From Halosimplex aquaticum (GTDB taxonomy: Archaea; Halobacteriota; Halobacteria; Halobacteriales; Haloarculaceae), in assembly GCF_028747785.1 (NCBI RefSeq), contig NZ_CP118158.1:1612001-1676000 (forward strand): 64,000 nucleotides of DNA, given 5' to 3'. The stretch's first letter is position 1. Each line of letters opens with the position of its first letter. Made by a program: the position numbers and the translations under genes. The notes under the pieces are model-generated. The model was not told the origin of the DNA. It was given only the letters and a program-made list of their open reading frames with translations, and did not search any database. Below are positions 7,776-16,197 of the stretch, piece by piece.

Positions 7776-8621
7776 ATGACCGAATGGAGATATATCTCGT
7801 CCAATATGGTGTCGGACCCCCTTGTCCGGCAAATTCCGTATCTCGAATTGAAGCTCGAACATCCGGGGCTCGAACCGGCCGGACACGGGGAGCGCTTTTT
7901 TCCGGACGTGGTCCCGTATGAGCTCGACAGGACGCCGCGGGTCTTTTACTGGCGCCCGGTCCTACCACCATCGGTTGGTAATCCGAGCGAGTGGAACCTC
8001 ATTTGTGCAACTACGCACGAACTCTCCGGGTTCGATGCACTCCCGACCGAGGGACCGCCTCTCGTCACCGACGAAGGAGATGGCACGACGCTGGTCGTCG
8101 GCGGGACCATCGGCGGTGAGACGACGAAGAGCCACGTCGAGTCGTATACGGCGCCTGCTCTCTCCATCGATACCTGCTCAGACTCGGAAGTGAGATTGAC
8201 CGTCGACGGGACTGAATACTGTGTCTCGAACGGTCAGCGGCGTCGCATTCGTCTCGGTGAACGAAACGTCGATCCGAGCGACGGGGATGGTGGTTCGACA
8301 ACAGTCGTCCCGGAACTCGTCGTCCGCTATCCGGGCCCACGCGAACTCCACCATCCACCTCCCGGATCGACGTATCGGCTATTTCCGTCGTTCAATCTCG
8401 AGATCGATGAGATTCCGAACCCTCTCTCAATCCCGACCACGGCTGACGAACTTGACGATGCAACTCTGGCGACGAAATTGGGTGTCGATCTATCACAGCG
8501 GCCCTATCCCGAGCGAGTCCTCTGGCAGGCTTTCGCGTACACGGCCTTCGACCCGCACACCGACACAATCCCAGAGTTGACACAACTCGAGACAGGCCAT
8601 ATCGTGGTTCGGGCACCATAG
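7776..8621 (+). CDS. hypothetical protein, 281 aa
   Basis: The product is soluble, has no signal peptide or membrane helix, and is rich in Pro, Glu and Asp in the haloarchaeal manner. Cysteines are few (ICATTHELSG, DTCSDSE, EYCVSNG). I recognise no domain. The frame is long, uninterrupted and of consistent acidic composition, so I treat it as a gene. It is followed by a tiny zinc ribbon gene on the same strand. Confidence 0.65.
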   Translation: MTEWRYISSNMVSDPLVRQIPYLELKLEHPGLEPAGHGERFFPDVVPYELDRTPRVFYWRPVLPPSVGNPSEWNLICATTHELSGFDALPTEGPPLVTDEGDGTTLVVGGTIGGETTKSHVESYTAPALSIDTCSDSEVRLTVDGTEYCVSNGQRRRIRLGERNVDPSDGDGGSTTVVPELVVRYPGPRELHHPPPGSTYRLFPSFNLEIDEIPNPLSIPTTADELDDATLATKLGVDLSQRPYPERVLWQAFAYTAFDPHTDTIPELTQLETGHIVVRAP

Positions 8622-8694
8622 AAGGATTCCGGCAGGAAATCAAGATCTGGGCTTCTGGGGCAACATCTATTGTGGTAGGCTGGCAACTTGGACT

Positions 8695-8808
8695 ATGGGC
8701 GATCCCGTGTGTTATCGAGATTACTGTCCGGAATGTGATCTCGAGGTAACAATCACCGACGAGGAGTGTCCGGAGTGCGGTACGTATCTGCCCCGAGACG
8801 GTGAGTGA
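8695..8808 (+). CDS. 37-residue zinc ribbon microprotein
   Basis: Starting at the ATG at 8695, the peptide has two CPEC knuckles (YCPECDLEV and ECPECGTYLP) separated by 13 residues, a complete four-cysteine zinc ribbon in only 37 residues. Small CPxCG-type zinc finger proteins of this size are common in haloarchaea and several act in regulation or stress. It lies 74 nt after the 281-residue gene on the same strand. Specific function unknown. Confidence 0.75.
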   Translation: MGDPVCYRDYCPECDLEVTITDEECPECGTYLPRDGE

Positions 8809-9026
8809 CCCCATCAAGCGGTATCGCGGCGGCGAAATCTGTCCCATTGAACGCTGAAAGTCGGCAATACCCCGATCTAGAGGCCGCAGGTACGCCTGTC
8901 AATTGCGCTCTGGTCGGCCGTTCAGCTTCCCCCTCACCGTTGGTAAGGAGACGACCGTCGACCGCCTGGGAGTCGTTCCGGATACAGTCGCTGCCTTCTA
9001 ACGTCTACGTGCCGAACGAGGGTCCG

Positions 9027-9362
9027 ATGACGACGGTACGGCAACTGGACCGGGGTGCGTGGCTCAGCGTCAACGGGAGTCGAGAACTCGGGATCAGCAA
9101 CCTCTGGCCCCTGGCTAGATCTGAGTTCTGCGACTGTGAAATAACGGACTTTCTCGCTGAGGGGTTCGTCGAGATCGGGGTCTATCCGCCCGATATCGAC
9201 GCTCGATTTGCTGGCCGGTGCATCACGTGTGGAACAGAGGGGACGACCGATTGGCTGACGCTCGGTCGCGTGACCGACCCCGACAGTGGTGAGTTTTTCG
9301 GTGTCGATCCGGACGCTCTCCACGTTCCTGAACGGCGGACGAGGCTCTCGAAACCCGTCTAG
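9027..9362 (+). CDS. hypothetical protein with cysteine pairs, 111 aa
   Basis: I chose the ATG at 9027 because the upstream extension has non-acidic, low-complexity composition. The product contains FCDCEITDF and CITCGTEGTTDW, two Cys pairs that could form a metal site, between acidic segments. No family is recognised. It follows the microprotein on the same strand. Confidence 0.55.
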   Translation: MTTVRQLDRGAWLSVNGSRELGISNLWPLARSEFCDCEITDFLAEGFVEIGVYPPDIDARFAGRCITCGTEGTTDWLTLGRVTDPDSGEFFGVDPDALHVPERRTRLSKPV

Positions 9363-9510
9363 AACGAGACCGATATTTCGTTCGACCCTCGAACGGTTCC
9401 CAGCGATGAGATCTCACGGCAGACACGATCAACGGGGCCAGCGCTCCGGTCGTTCTAACGACTGCTTTCGCCGACGAAGTCGGACACACCGTGGTTGGAC
9501 TCACGAGTGG

Positions 9511-10875
9511 TCACTCTTTGACAGGCTGGTCTCCTGGTGTCGTTGATTCCCGTCTTGGGTCGAGCGAACCCAGGAGAATCCGACTCAGGGTGTGCGGGCT
9601 GTGGTCGCGGATGACGAACAGCATGTTCGCAGTGAAAACGAGGATTCCGAGACTCACGAGCACGCCACCGATTATCTGGAGAATCGATGGGAGTTCGAAC
9701 CAGTCGGCCGCGACGAGTACGAGGGTCCCGATCACCAGCATCGTCGCGTCCGCCTTCGCGATCCTGTCGTCGTAGAGGTCGTCGATCATCGGGACGTCCT
9801 CTAACCCGAGGAGGTCGCTGTACCGGTGGACCCAGATGATGAACGGGATGATATGATAGAGGGTTCCGAAGACGACGAATCCGATAGCGCCGAGGACGAG
9901 TAGATGGACTGCACCTGTCGCTCCGAAGAGATGGTCCGGTGCAGTCGGAGACGGTAGCCACGCCGGTACTGTAAGGAGTGCCCATGAGGCCAATCCAGGG
10001 ACGACGATCGCATACCGCGTATGCATCGGTGTCCAGGCCACTTGCATTTCGTAGAGTTTCCGCCCGAGTATCGCGCTGAACGCGAGTGCCGCCGCCAGTA
10101 CGAGTACGGCACCGACTCGAGCGACGAGTACTGTCTCCAGGAGCCTTCCGGTCGCCAGCAGGACGACGCCGAGGGGATGCCCGACCTCCTCGATCGGCCG
10201 CAGATACTCGTCGATGCCGTGGAGTTCGGTCTGGGTGAACATCGTTCCGAGTTGATAGAGAGCGCCGTAGACGGTCGTCAGGATCGCTCCGAAGACAGCG
10301 AACGTCGCGTGCATCGCGACGACGTTCGGCCGGTTAACACCGATAGTTGCGAACACCGGCCGTGTGAAATCGAGCGCGAGGAGAAATCCCAGTACTGTGA
10401 GTACGGCGAAAAACCCCAACGAGAGCAGGAAGTGACGCTCGGTCACGTCGTAGGAGTCGAGAGAGAGTAGTGTTCGCCCGATGTTGTATACGAACGTCCA
10501 GAAGCCGGCGAGCATGAGTCCTCCGAACGGAACGAGCCAGACGAGTGAGTTGAGTACGAGACCAGTCACGAACCCGACCAGCCCGACGACGACGAGGGTT
10601 AGCTGTGCGCTCGCGAGTCTGCGAGAGTGGAGAGTGGCGCCCGACCAGACCGGAACGAACTGGGTCATCGCGCCCATGATCGTGATGCAGATCCACCCCG
10701 CCAACAGCAGATGGACGTGCGCCAGCGTTCCGAGCCCGGGAATAGCATTGACGACAATCCCGATCCCGACGAGAGTTCCGCCGAGGAGAAATCCGAGGCC
10801 GACGACGAAGTGTCGTAACGGGAGCGTCATCGGGGGCTGCTGGTCCGTCTCGATGTTTCCCGGGATTGCACCCAT
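9511..10875 (-). CDS. heme-copper-oxidase subunit I-like membrane protein
   Basis: The 454-residue protein has about twelve hydrophobic helices and resembles the CcoN/NorB branch of subunit I. Conserved-looking His residues occur in GTLAHVHLLLAGWICI, AMHATFAVFGAILTTVYGAL, GAVHLLVLGAIGFVVFGTLYH and PFIIWVHRYS. I do not see the HPE[VL]Y copper-B motif of true oxidases, so it may bind heme without being a full terminal oxidase. It is divergent from a multicopper oxidase gene 176 bp away. It could be an electron-transfer or NO-related membrane protein; assignment beyond the fold is inference. Confidence 0.7.
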   Translation of the reverse strand: MGAIPGNIETDQQPPMTLPLRHFVVGLGFLLGGTLVGIGIVVNAIPGLGTLAHVHLLLAGWICITIMGAMTQFVPVWSGATLHSRRLASAQLTLVVVGLVGFVTGLVLNSLVWLVPFGGLMLAGFWTFVYNIGRTLLSLDSYDVTERHFLLSLGFFAVLTVLGFLLALDFTRPVFATIGVNRPNVVAMHATFAVFGAILTTVYGALYQLGTMFTQTELHGIDEYLRPIEEVGHPLGVVLLATGRLLETVLVARVGAVLVLAAALAFSAILGRKLYEMQVAWTPMHTRYAIVVPGLASWALLTVPAWLPSPTAPDHLFGATGAVHLLVLGAIGFVVFGTLYHIIPFIIWVHRYSDLLGLEDVPMIDDLYDDRIAKADATMLVIGTLVLVAADWFELPSILQIIGGVLVSLGILVFTANMLFVIRDHSPHTLSRILLGSLDPRRESTTPGDQPVKE

Positions 10876-10913
10876 GGTGGACAGCTAGGGCGGCGCCCCT
10901 CCTGACTGCCGTT

Positions 10914-10926
10914 CCGAATATATTCC
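10914..10926. promoter_or_regulatory. CGAA-N4-TTCx half-match in divergent promoter
   Basis: CCGAATATATTCC lies between the divergent oxidase-like and multicopper oxidase genes. It is a near palindrome and one base from CGAA-N4-TTCG, which I recall as a motif proposed for haloarchaeal denitrification regulators. TATA boxes can look similar, so this is weak. Confidence 0.25.
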
Positions 10927-11051
10927 CTCGAAACACGGGGCGCGGTCATTATACTGAGAATTCACTGCTGAAGTCAGGGATACGTACACTTGCCCCCCGA
11001 ATCGATTCCCCCGTCCCCGTACACCCATTGGTCACCTACTGACGATCTATA

Positions 11052-12896
11052 ATGAGTGATAGATTCGACTTGCCGGAGACCGATTTCTCACGACGTGACT
11101 TTCTCGTAGCAGCTGGGATTACCGGCACATCGGCTCTCGCAGGCTGTGCGACTAGTGTACCAGCCGCACCAGCTACCGAGGAGAGAACGGAGACGCTGAC
11201 ACAGGCGACCGAGACTGATCAATCGACTCCCGACCTCGAAAAGTGGGTCGACGAGGTCCCCCGCCCGGGAGTTGTTGAACCGACTGGGACGAAAAACGGG
11301 CACCCCCGTTACGAGATCGAAATGCGGGAAGTCGAGCAAAAGGTCCACCGTGACCTCCCGGCGACGACCGTCTGGGGATACGGCGGTCAGTTTCCCGGTC
11401 CGACGATCGAGGCCGAACAGGGGGAACCGATCTACGTCCAGTGGCAGAACGACCTTCCCGACGACCACCTCCTGCCGGAGGATCCGACTATCCACAGTGA
11501 CATCGTGCCGTACGATTCACCGGGGACGCGGGTCGTGACACACCTCCATGGCGGAAATATCGAAGCTGCGAGTGACGGCGACCCCCAGGCGTGGTTCACC
11601 CGGGATTTCCAAGAGACAGGGCCAGCGTTCGAAAAGAAAGACTACTACTACGTGAACGATCAGCCGCCAGCGACCCTCTGGTATCACGACCACTCACTCG
11701 GAATCACACGGTTGAACGTCTACGCCGGACTTGCGGGCTTCTATCTCCTCCGGAGCGAACACGAACGAGATCTCGATCTGCCGGCAGACGAGTACGAGGT
11801 TCCGCTCGTACTCCAGGATCGAACGTTCAACGAAGACGGGTCGTTGTACTATCCGACGGCCGTCCCGGACGAGCAGGATGACGGTGACGGTTCCTATCCC
11901 GAGCGAAGCATCGTTCCACAGTTCTACGGCGATACGTCGGTTGTCAACGGGAAGGCGTGGCCCCGATTGTCGGTCGACCCCAGAAAGTACCGATTCCGGA
12001 TTCTCAACGGCGCCAATAGCCGCTTTTACAATCTCGAGGTACTCTCGTACGACGAACAGTCCGGCGAAACTGACGGCGAGGGTCCTCCGTTCGTCCAGAT
12101 AGGAAACGATGGCGGCTTCCTCTCGGAACCGGTTACAGTTGACGAGCGGCTCGAAATCGGGTCGAGCCAGCGGGCCGATGTCGTCGTCGATTTCACGGAT
12201 TACGCTGGAGAGACGTTACTCCTCCACAACAACGCACCGGCGATGTATCGTGGTGCAGTCGATGCCGGACAGGATGACTCGGAACCGCTTTCCGAGGTCA
12301 TGCTCTTCGACGTGAGTGATTCGGCAATTGAACGGGACACCAGTCAGATCCCTAGCAGGCTGACAGAGGTACCGGAGATTCCCGTCGATTCGGTCGACAC
12401 CGAACGGTACCTCACACTCGCTGTACAGGCCGACGACTATGGGAGACCGCTCTACCTGCTCGGCACCGAGAAAGAGCCAACCGGTCTCAGGCTCACCGAT
12501 CCGGTCACCGAGAAACCGACACTCGGTGATACCGAGATCTGGAGCCTTACCAATCTCACCGGAATGTCCCACCCGGTACATCTCCACCTTGTACATTTCC
12601 AAGTTCTGGGACGACAGTCGACTGGCGACTATGATCCGAACAAGGACGATATCGACCCGGCTGGGCTCGAGACACCTGAGCCATACGAACTCGGCTGGAA
12701 CGACGTGGTCACCGTCGACCCGGGTGAAGTCGTTCACGTAATCGCTCATTTCGGAGAATTCGAGGGGTTATTCAACGACCAGACGGGCGACTATATGTGG
12801 CACTGTCACATGATAGAGCACGAAGACCACGACATGATGCGCACGTTCAGGGTGCTGGCAGATGACGAAAGCGATGACACCGGTGAGCGACAGTAA
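11052..12896 (+). CDS. secreted multicopper oxidase (laccase/CotA-like)
   Basis: The 614-residue protein starts with a twin-arginine signal (SRRDFLVAAG) followed by a lipobox-like LAGC at about residue 32, so it is exported folded and probably lipid-anchored. Copper motifs appear in order: THLHGGN (residues 162-168), LWYHDHSLG, HPVHLHLVHF, and the type-1/trinuclear motif HCHMIEHEDHDM, which fits HCH-x3-H-x4-M. Three cupredoxin domains of normal length are present. The enzyme oxidises phenols, bilirubin-like compounds or metal ions and reduces oxygen to water. It is not a two-domain nitrite reductase. Divergent from the oxidase-like membrane protein. Confidence 0.9.
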   Translation: MSDRFDLPETDFSRRDFLVAAGITGTSALAGCATSVPAAPATEERTETLTQATETDQSTPDLEKWVDEVPRPGVVEPTGTKNGHPRYEIEMREVEQKVHRDLPATTVWGYGGQFPGPTIEAEQGEPIYVQWQNDLPDDHLLPEDPTIHSDIVPYDSPGTRVVTHLHGGNIEAASDGDPQAWFTRDFQETGPAFEKKDYYYVNDQPPATLWYHDHSLGITRLNVYAGLAGFYLLRSEHERDLDLPADEYEVPLVLQDRTFNEDGSLYYPTAVPDEQDDGDGSYPERSIVPQFYGDTSVVNGKAWPRLSVDPRKYRFRILNGANSRFYNLEVLSYDEQSGETDGEGPPFVQIGNDGGFLSEPVTVDERLEIGSSQRADVVVDFTDYAGETLLLHNNAPAMYRGAVDAGQDDSEPLSEVMLFDVSDSAIERDTSQIPSRLTEVPEIPVDSVDTERYLTLAVQADDYGRPLYLLGTEKEPTGLRLTDPVTEKPTLGDTEIWSLTNLTGMSHPVHLHLVHFQVLGRQSTGDYDPNKDDIDPAGLETPEPYELGWNDVVTVDPGEVVHVIAHFGEFEGLFNDQTGDYMWHCHMIEHEDHDMMRTFRVLADDESDDTGERQ

Positions 12897-12968
12897 ATCG
12901 GCATTCGGGCTGGGTTGAGAATATTTAGCCCTCAGTGCCGGAGCCACACCGTTCGCGGCGAGGGTAGT

Positions 12969-14549
12969 TTATTTGACGGGGACCTCGACAAGTGCCATAT
13001 CACCGCCGACCGCGGACGCTAGCACTTCCTCAAGCTCGGCTCTCGATTCGGGCCGGTAACCGTCGATACCGAAGCTCTCGGCGAAGGCTACGAGGTCTGG
13101 ATTGGTCAGTCCAGTTCCGAACGACTCTCCCGTGTGGTCGCGCTGTTTCTTCGAGATGAGTCCGTAATCGTCGTCGTTGAATACGATGATGGTGTAGTCA
13201 CAGCCCGAGCGGGTCGCCGTCTCGATCTCGGCGGCGTTCATCAGGAATCCGCCGTCGCCAGTCGCCGCGACGACGTTCGCATCGACCGCCAGGTCAGCCG
13301 CGAGCCCGCCCGGAACCGCGATACCCATCGATGCGAGCCCGTTCGAGATGATGCAGGTGTTGGGCTCGTAGGTCGGGAAGTTCTGTGCGATCGCCATCTT
13401 GTGGTTCCCGACGTCGGACACGAGCACGTCCTCGGGCGCCATTGCCTCGCGCAGCACCGGGAGCACACCGTCGAGGGTGAACGGGGCCGTATCCCGCGGG
13501 GACCGGTCGATGTCGGCGACGATCCGCTCTCTGAGGTCGGTGAACCACTCCGTCTCGAAGGTCGTCCCGGTCGACTGGTACCAGTCGGTGAGGTTCCGAA
13601 GCGTCCGACCGCTGTCCGCGATCACCTCGAGATCGGGTTCGTACGCTTCGTACACTTCCGCGGGCTCGCTGTCGACGTGGACGAGCGGTGCCGTCCCGTC
13701 GTTCCAGTCGGCCGGGTCGTGTTCGGCGATGTCGTAGCCGACGGTGATGACGAGGTCTGCTCGCGAGATGGCTCGCGAGGCTTCGCCGTCCGCCCCGGAC
13801 CCGAGCGTCATCAGCGACTGCTCGTCGGCGTCCGAGACCGCACCCTTCCCCATGTACGTCGAGACGACCGGGATGCCGGTCTCCGAAACGAACTCCCGGA
13901 GCTGGGTCGCGGCCTGCGTGCGGACCGCCCCGTTGCCCGCGATCACGACCGGTCGCTCCGCCGTTCGGAGGAGTTCCTGAACCTGAGCGAGCGTATCCGG
14001 ATTCGGTGCCGCGAACGGGACCCGTCCCCGGGGTTCGAGCGGCCGCATCTCGGTCTCCTCGGCGGCGACGTCCTCGGGGAGCTCCAGATGGGTCGCGCCG
14101 GGTTTCTCGTACTCGGCGACCTTGAACGCCTTCCGGACGGACTCGTGGACGATGTCAGGGCTGTCGAGCTGCGTGTTCCACTTGGTCACCGGTTCGAACG
14201 TCCGCAGCACGTCGATAGCCTGGTGGCTCTCCTGGTGGAGGCGTTCGAGCCCGCCCTGCCCGGTTATCGCGACTAGCGGACTCTTGTCGAGATGGGCGTC
14301 GGCGACACCCGTCAGGAGATTCGTCGCGCCTGGGCCGAGCGTCCCGAGACAGACGCCCGCATCACCCGTCAGGCGGCCGTGGACGTCGGCCATGAACGCC
14401 GCTCCCTGCTCGTGGCGCACCGGGATAAACTGCACTTCGGAGTCCCGGATGGAGAACAGCAGGTCCTCCAGTTCCTCGCCGGGGACGCCGAACACGTGGT
14501 CGACGCCCTCGCGTTCGAGGCAGGCGACCAGCAGGTCCGAGGCCTTCAT
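12969..14549 (-). CDS. thiamine diphosphate-dependent acetolactate synthase-like enzyme
   Basis: The protein (526 residues from the ATG at 14549) has the three TPP-enzyme domains: the N-terminal Pyr domain with FGVPGEELEDLLF and catalytic Glu in VRHEQGAAFMAD, a central domain, and the C-terminal PP domain with the GDGG motif (GDGGFLMNAAEIETATRSG) and the metal-binding Asn. It most resembles the acetolactate synthase large subunit or catabolic AlsS-type. No small regulatory subunit gene follows, which favours a catabolic type. Its ATG overlaps the stop of the upstream aldehyde dehydrogenase gene (TGATG), so they are translationally coupled. Other 2-oxoacid decarboxylase activities are possible. 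Confidence 0.85.
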   Translation of the reverse strand: MKASDLLVACLEREGVDHVFGVPGEELEDLLFSIRDSEVQFIPVRHEQGAAFMADVHGRLTGDAGVCLGTLGPGATNLLTGVADAHLDKSPLVAITGQGGLERLHQESHQAIDVLRTFEPVTKWNTQLDSPDIVHESVRKAFKVAEYEKPGATHLELPEDVAAEETEMRPLEPRGRVPFAAPNPDTLAQVQELLRTAERPVVIAGNGAVRTQAATQLREFVSETGIPVVSTYMGKGAVSDADEQSLMTLGSGADGEASRAISRADLVITVGYDIAEHDPADWNDGTAPLVHVDSEPAEVYEAYEPDLEVIADSGRTLRNLTDWYQSTGTTFETEWFTDLRERIVADIDRSPRDTAPFTLDGVLPVLREAMAPEDVLVSDVGNHKMAIAQNFPTYEPNTCIISNGLASMGIAVPGGLAADLAVDANVVAATGDGGFLMNAAEIETATRSGCDYTIIVFNDDDYGLISKKQRDHTGESFGTGLTNPDLVAFAESFGIDGYRPESRAELEEVLASAVGGDMALVEVPVK

Positions 14550-15910
14550 CACTCCACCCACACTGTCTTGCGGTTGACGAACTCCGTGATCCCGACCTCG
14601 GAGAGCTCGCGTCCGTAGCCGGAGTCCTTGACGCCGCCGAACGGGACCCGCGGGTCCGACTTCACCAGCTGATTGACGTAGACACAGCCGGCGTCAATGC
14701 GACCGGCGACCCGCTCACCGCGGTCGCGGTCCTCGGTCCAGACGCTCGCCCCGAGCCCGAAGTTCGTGTCGTTGGCTTTGTCGACTGCCTCGTCCTCGTC
14801 GGCGACCTCGTACACCGTAGCGACGGGACCGAACGTCTCCTCGCTGTCGGCGGGACACCCCTCGGGAACGTCGGTCAGAACCGTGGGCGGGTAGAAGATC
14901 CCCTCACGGTCGAGCGGTTCACCGCCGGTCACGATGGTCGCCCCGGCGTCGACGCTCTCCGCGACCTGTTCGTGTAGCTCCACCATGAGGTCCTCCCGGG
15001 CCTGGGGGCCGACCTCGGTCTCCTCGTCCATCGGGTCGCCGACCGCGAGCGAGTCAATCTCATCGACGAAGGCGTCGAGGAAGTCGTCGTACACGTCCGT
15101 GTGAACGACGAAGCGCTTCGCGGCGATACACGACTGACCGCCGTTGAGGTTGCGCGCCCACGCGCCGGTCTCGGCGGCGGTCTCCACGTCGGCGTCGTCC
15201 AGCACGACGAACGGGTCGCTCCCGCCCAGCTCCAGCACCGTCTTCTTGAGATGGTCGCCCGCCGTCGCGGCGACGGACCGCCCGGCCGGACCGCTCCCGG
15301 TCAGCGTCGCCGCCCGGACGCGGTCATCGGCGATGACGTCGTCGACGAGGTCCGACGGGATCAGCAGCGACTGGAAGACGCCCTCCGGACAGCCGGCTTC
15401 TCGGAACACGTCTTCGATCGCGAGCGCGCATCCCGGCACGTTCGAGGCGTGCTTGAGTAGACCGACGTTCCCGGCCGCGAGATACGGGGCAGCGAACCGG
15501 AACACCTGCCAGAACGGGAAATTCCAGGGCATCACCGCAAGGACAGCCCCGAGCGGCTCGTACTCGGTTCTGACCGTCGAGCCGGGCGGACTCGGATGAG
15601 GATCCGAGTCGAGATACGCGCTCGCATGTTCGGCGTAGTGATCACACACCCGGGCGCACTTCTCGACCTCCGAGAGCGACTGCGTGACCGGTTTGCCCAT
15701 CTCCCGGGTTATCGTCTCGGCGTACTCCCGTTTGTTCTCACGGAGGACCTCGCCGGCGGCCGCGAGCAGCTGCTCGCGGTCACGAATCGAACGGGCGCGC
15801 CAGTCGTCGAACGCCTCGGTGGCACGATCGAGTGCCTCTGTCACATCGCTCTCGGTGTGTTCCTCGTACGTTTCGATCCGAGCACCCGTTGACGGGTCGA
15901 TCGCTTCCAT
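14549..15910 (-). CDS. NAD(P)-dependent aldehyde dehydrogenase (succinate-semialdehyde type)
   Basis: The 453-residue ALDH-superfamily protein has VLAVMPWNFPFWQVFR at the cofactor site, catalytic Glu in VLELGGSDPFVVL, catalytic Cys in NGGQSCIAAKRF, and the late motif ETFGPVATVY. Its length and motifs fit the succinate-semialdehyde or related dehydrogenases. Substrate cannot be fixed from sequence. It is the first gene of an operon with the TPP enzyme, overlapping by TGATG, which suggests that the pair makes and oxidises an aldehyde. Confidence 0.9.
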   Translation of the reverse strand: MEAIDPSTGARIETYEEHTESDVTEALDRATEAFDDWRARSIRDREQLLAAAGEVLRENKREYAETITREMGKPVTQSLSEVEKCARVCDHYAEHASAYLDSDPHPSPPGSTVRTEYEPLGAVLAVMPWNFPFWQVFRFAAPYLAAGNVGLLKHASNVPGCALAIEDVFREAGCPEGVFQSLLIPSDLVDDVIADDRVRAATLTGSGPAGRSVAATAGDHLKKTVLELGGSDPFVVLDDADVETAAETGAWARNLNGGQSCIAAKRFVVHTDVYDDFLDAFVDEIDSLAVGDPMDEETEVGPQAREDLMVELHEQVAESVDAGATIVTGGEPLDREGIFYPPTVLTDVPEGCPADSEETFGPVATVYEVADEDEAVDKANDTNFGLGASVWTEDRDRGERVAGRIDAGCVYVNQLVKSDPRVPFGGVKDSGYGRELSEVGITEFVNRKTVWVE

Positions 15911-16045
15911 GGGATCCAGTAATTCGCGACACAGACGTATGAATACTCAGACGAATCACATCCTGTCCGCTGTTTTAACTCGGACGAGGTGTGACAGGAG
16001 AGTCGTCAGGCGGTTCATTTCCAATCTTTGTCAACACTGAAGGCA

Positions 16046-16061
16046 GGGAGCCGCGGCTCCC
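16046..16061. repeat. 16-bp perfect palindrome between SufB-1 and the ALDH gene
   Basis: GGGAGCCGCGGCTCCC is its own complement. It lies about 135 bp downstream of the leftward SufB-1 stop and about 135 bp upstream of the ALDH start. It might be a terminator-like hairpin or a protein site. Function unproven. Confidence 0.35.
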
Positions 16062-16197
16062 CCCGAGATGGCCCGTTACTTGCTCGTGTACGTCGTCAGT
16101 GGGTGATTCGAACAGCGTGGTAGCTATTCGACCTCGTCGAAATGCAGCCAGCCACCGGCAACCGAGGCGTCGAACGACGGGGGATAGACCGAGGATA

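Noticed and set aside
11052-12896. Copper nitrite reductase
   Set aside because: The protein has three cupredoxin domains and the laccase-type HCH-x3-H-x4-M motif; nitrite reductase is shorter and lacks this arrangement.
12969-14618. Long rightward frames opposite the TPP enzyme gene (13134-14276 and others)
   Set aside because: They are antisense shadows of the strongly coding leftward gene, caused by GC-rich third positions, and have no family-like sequence.
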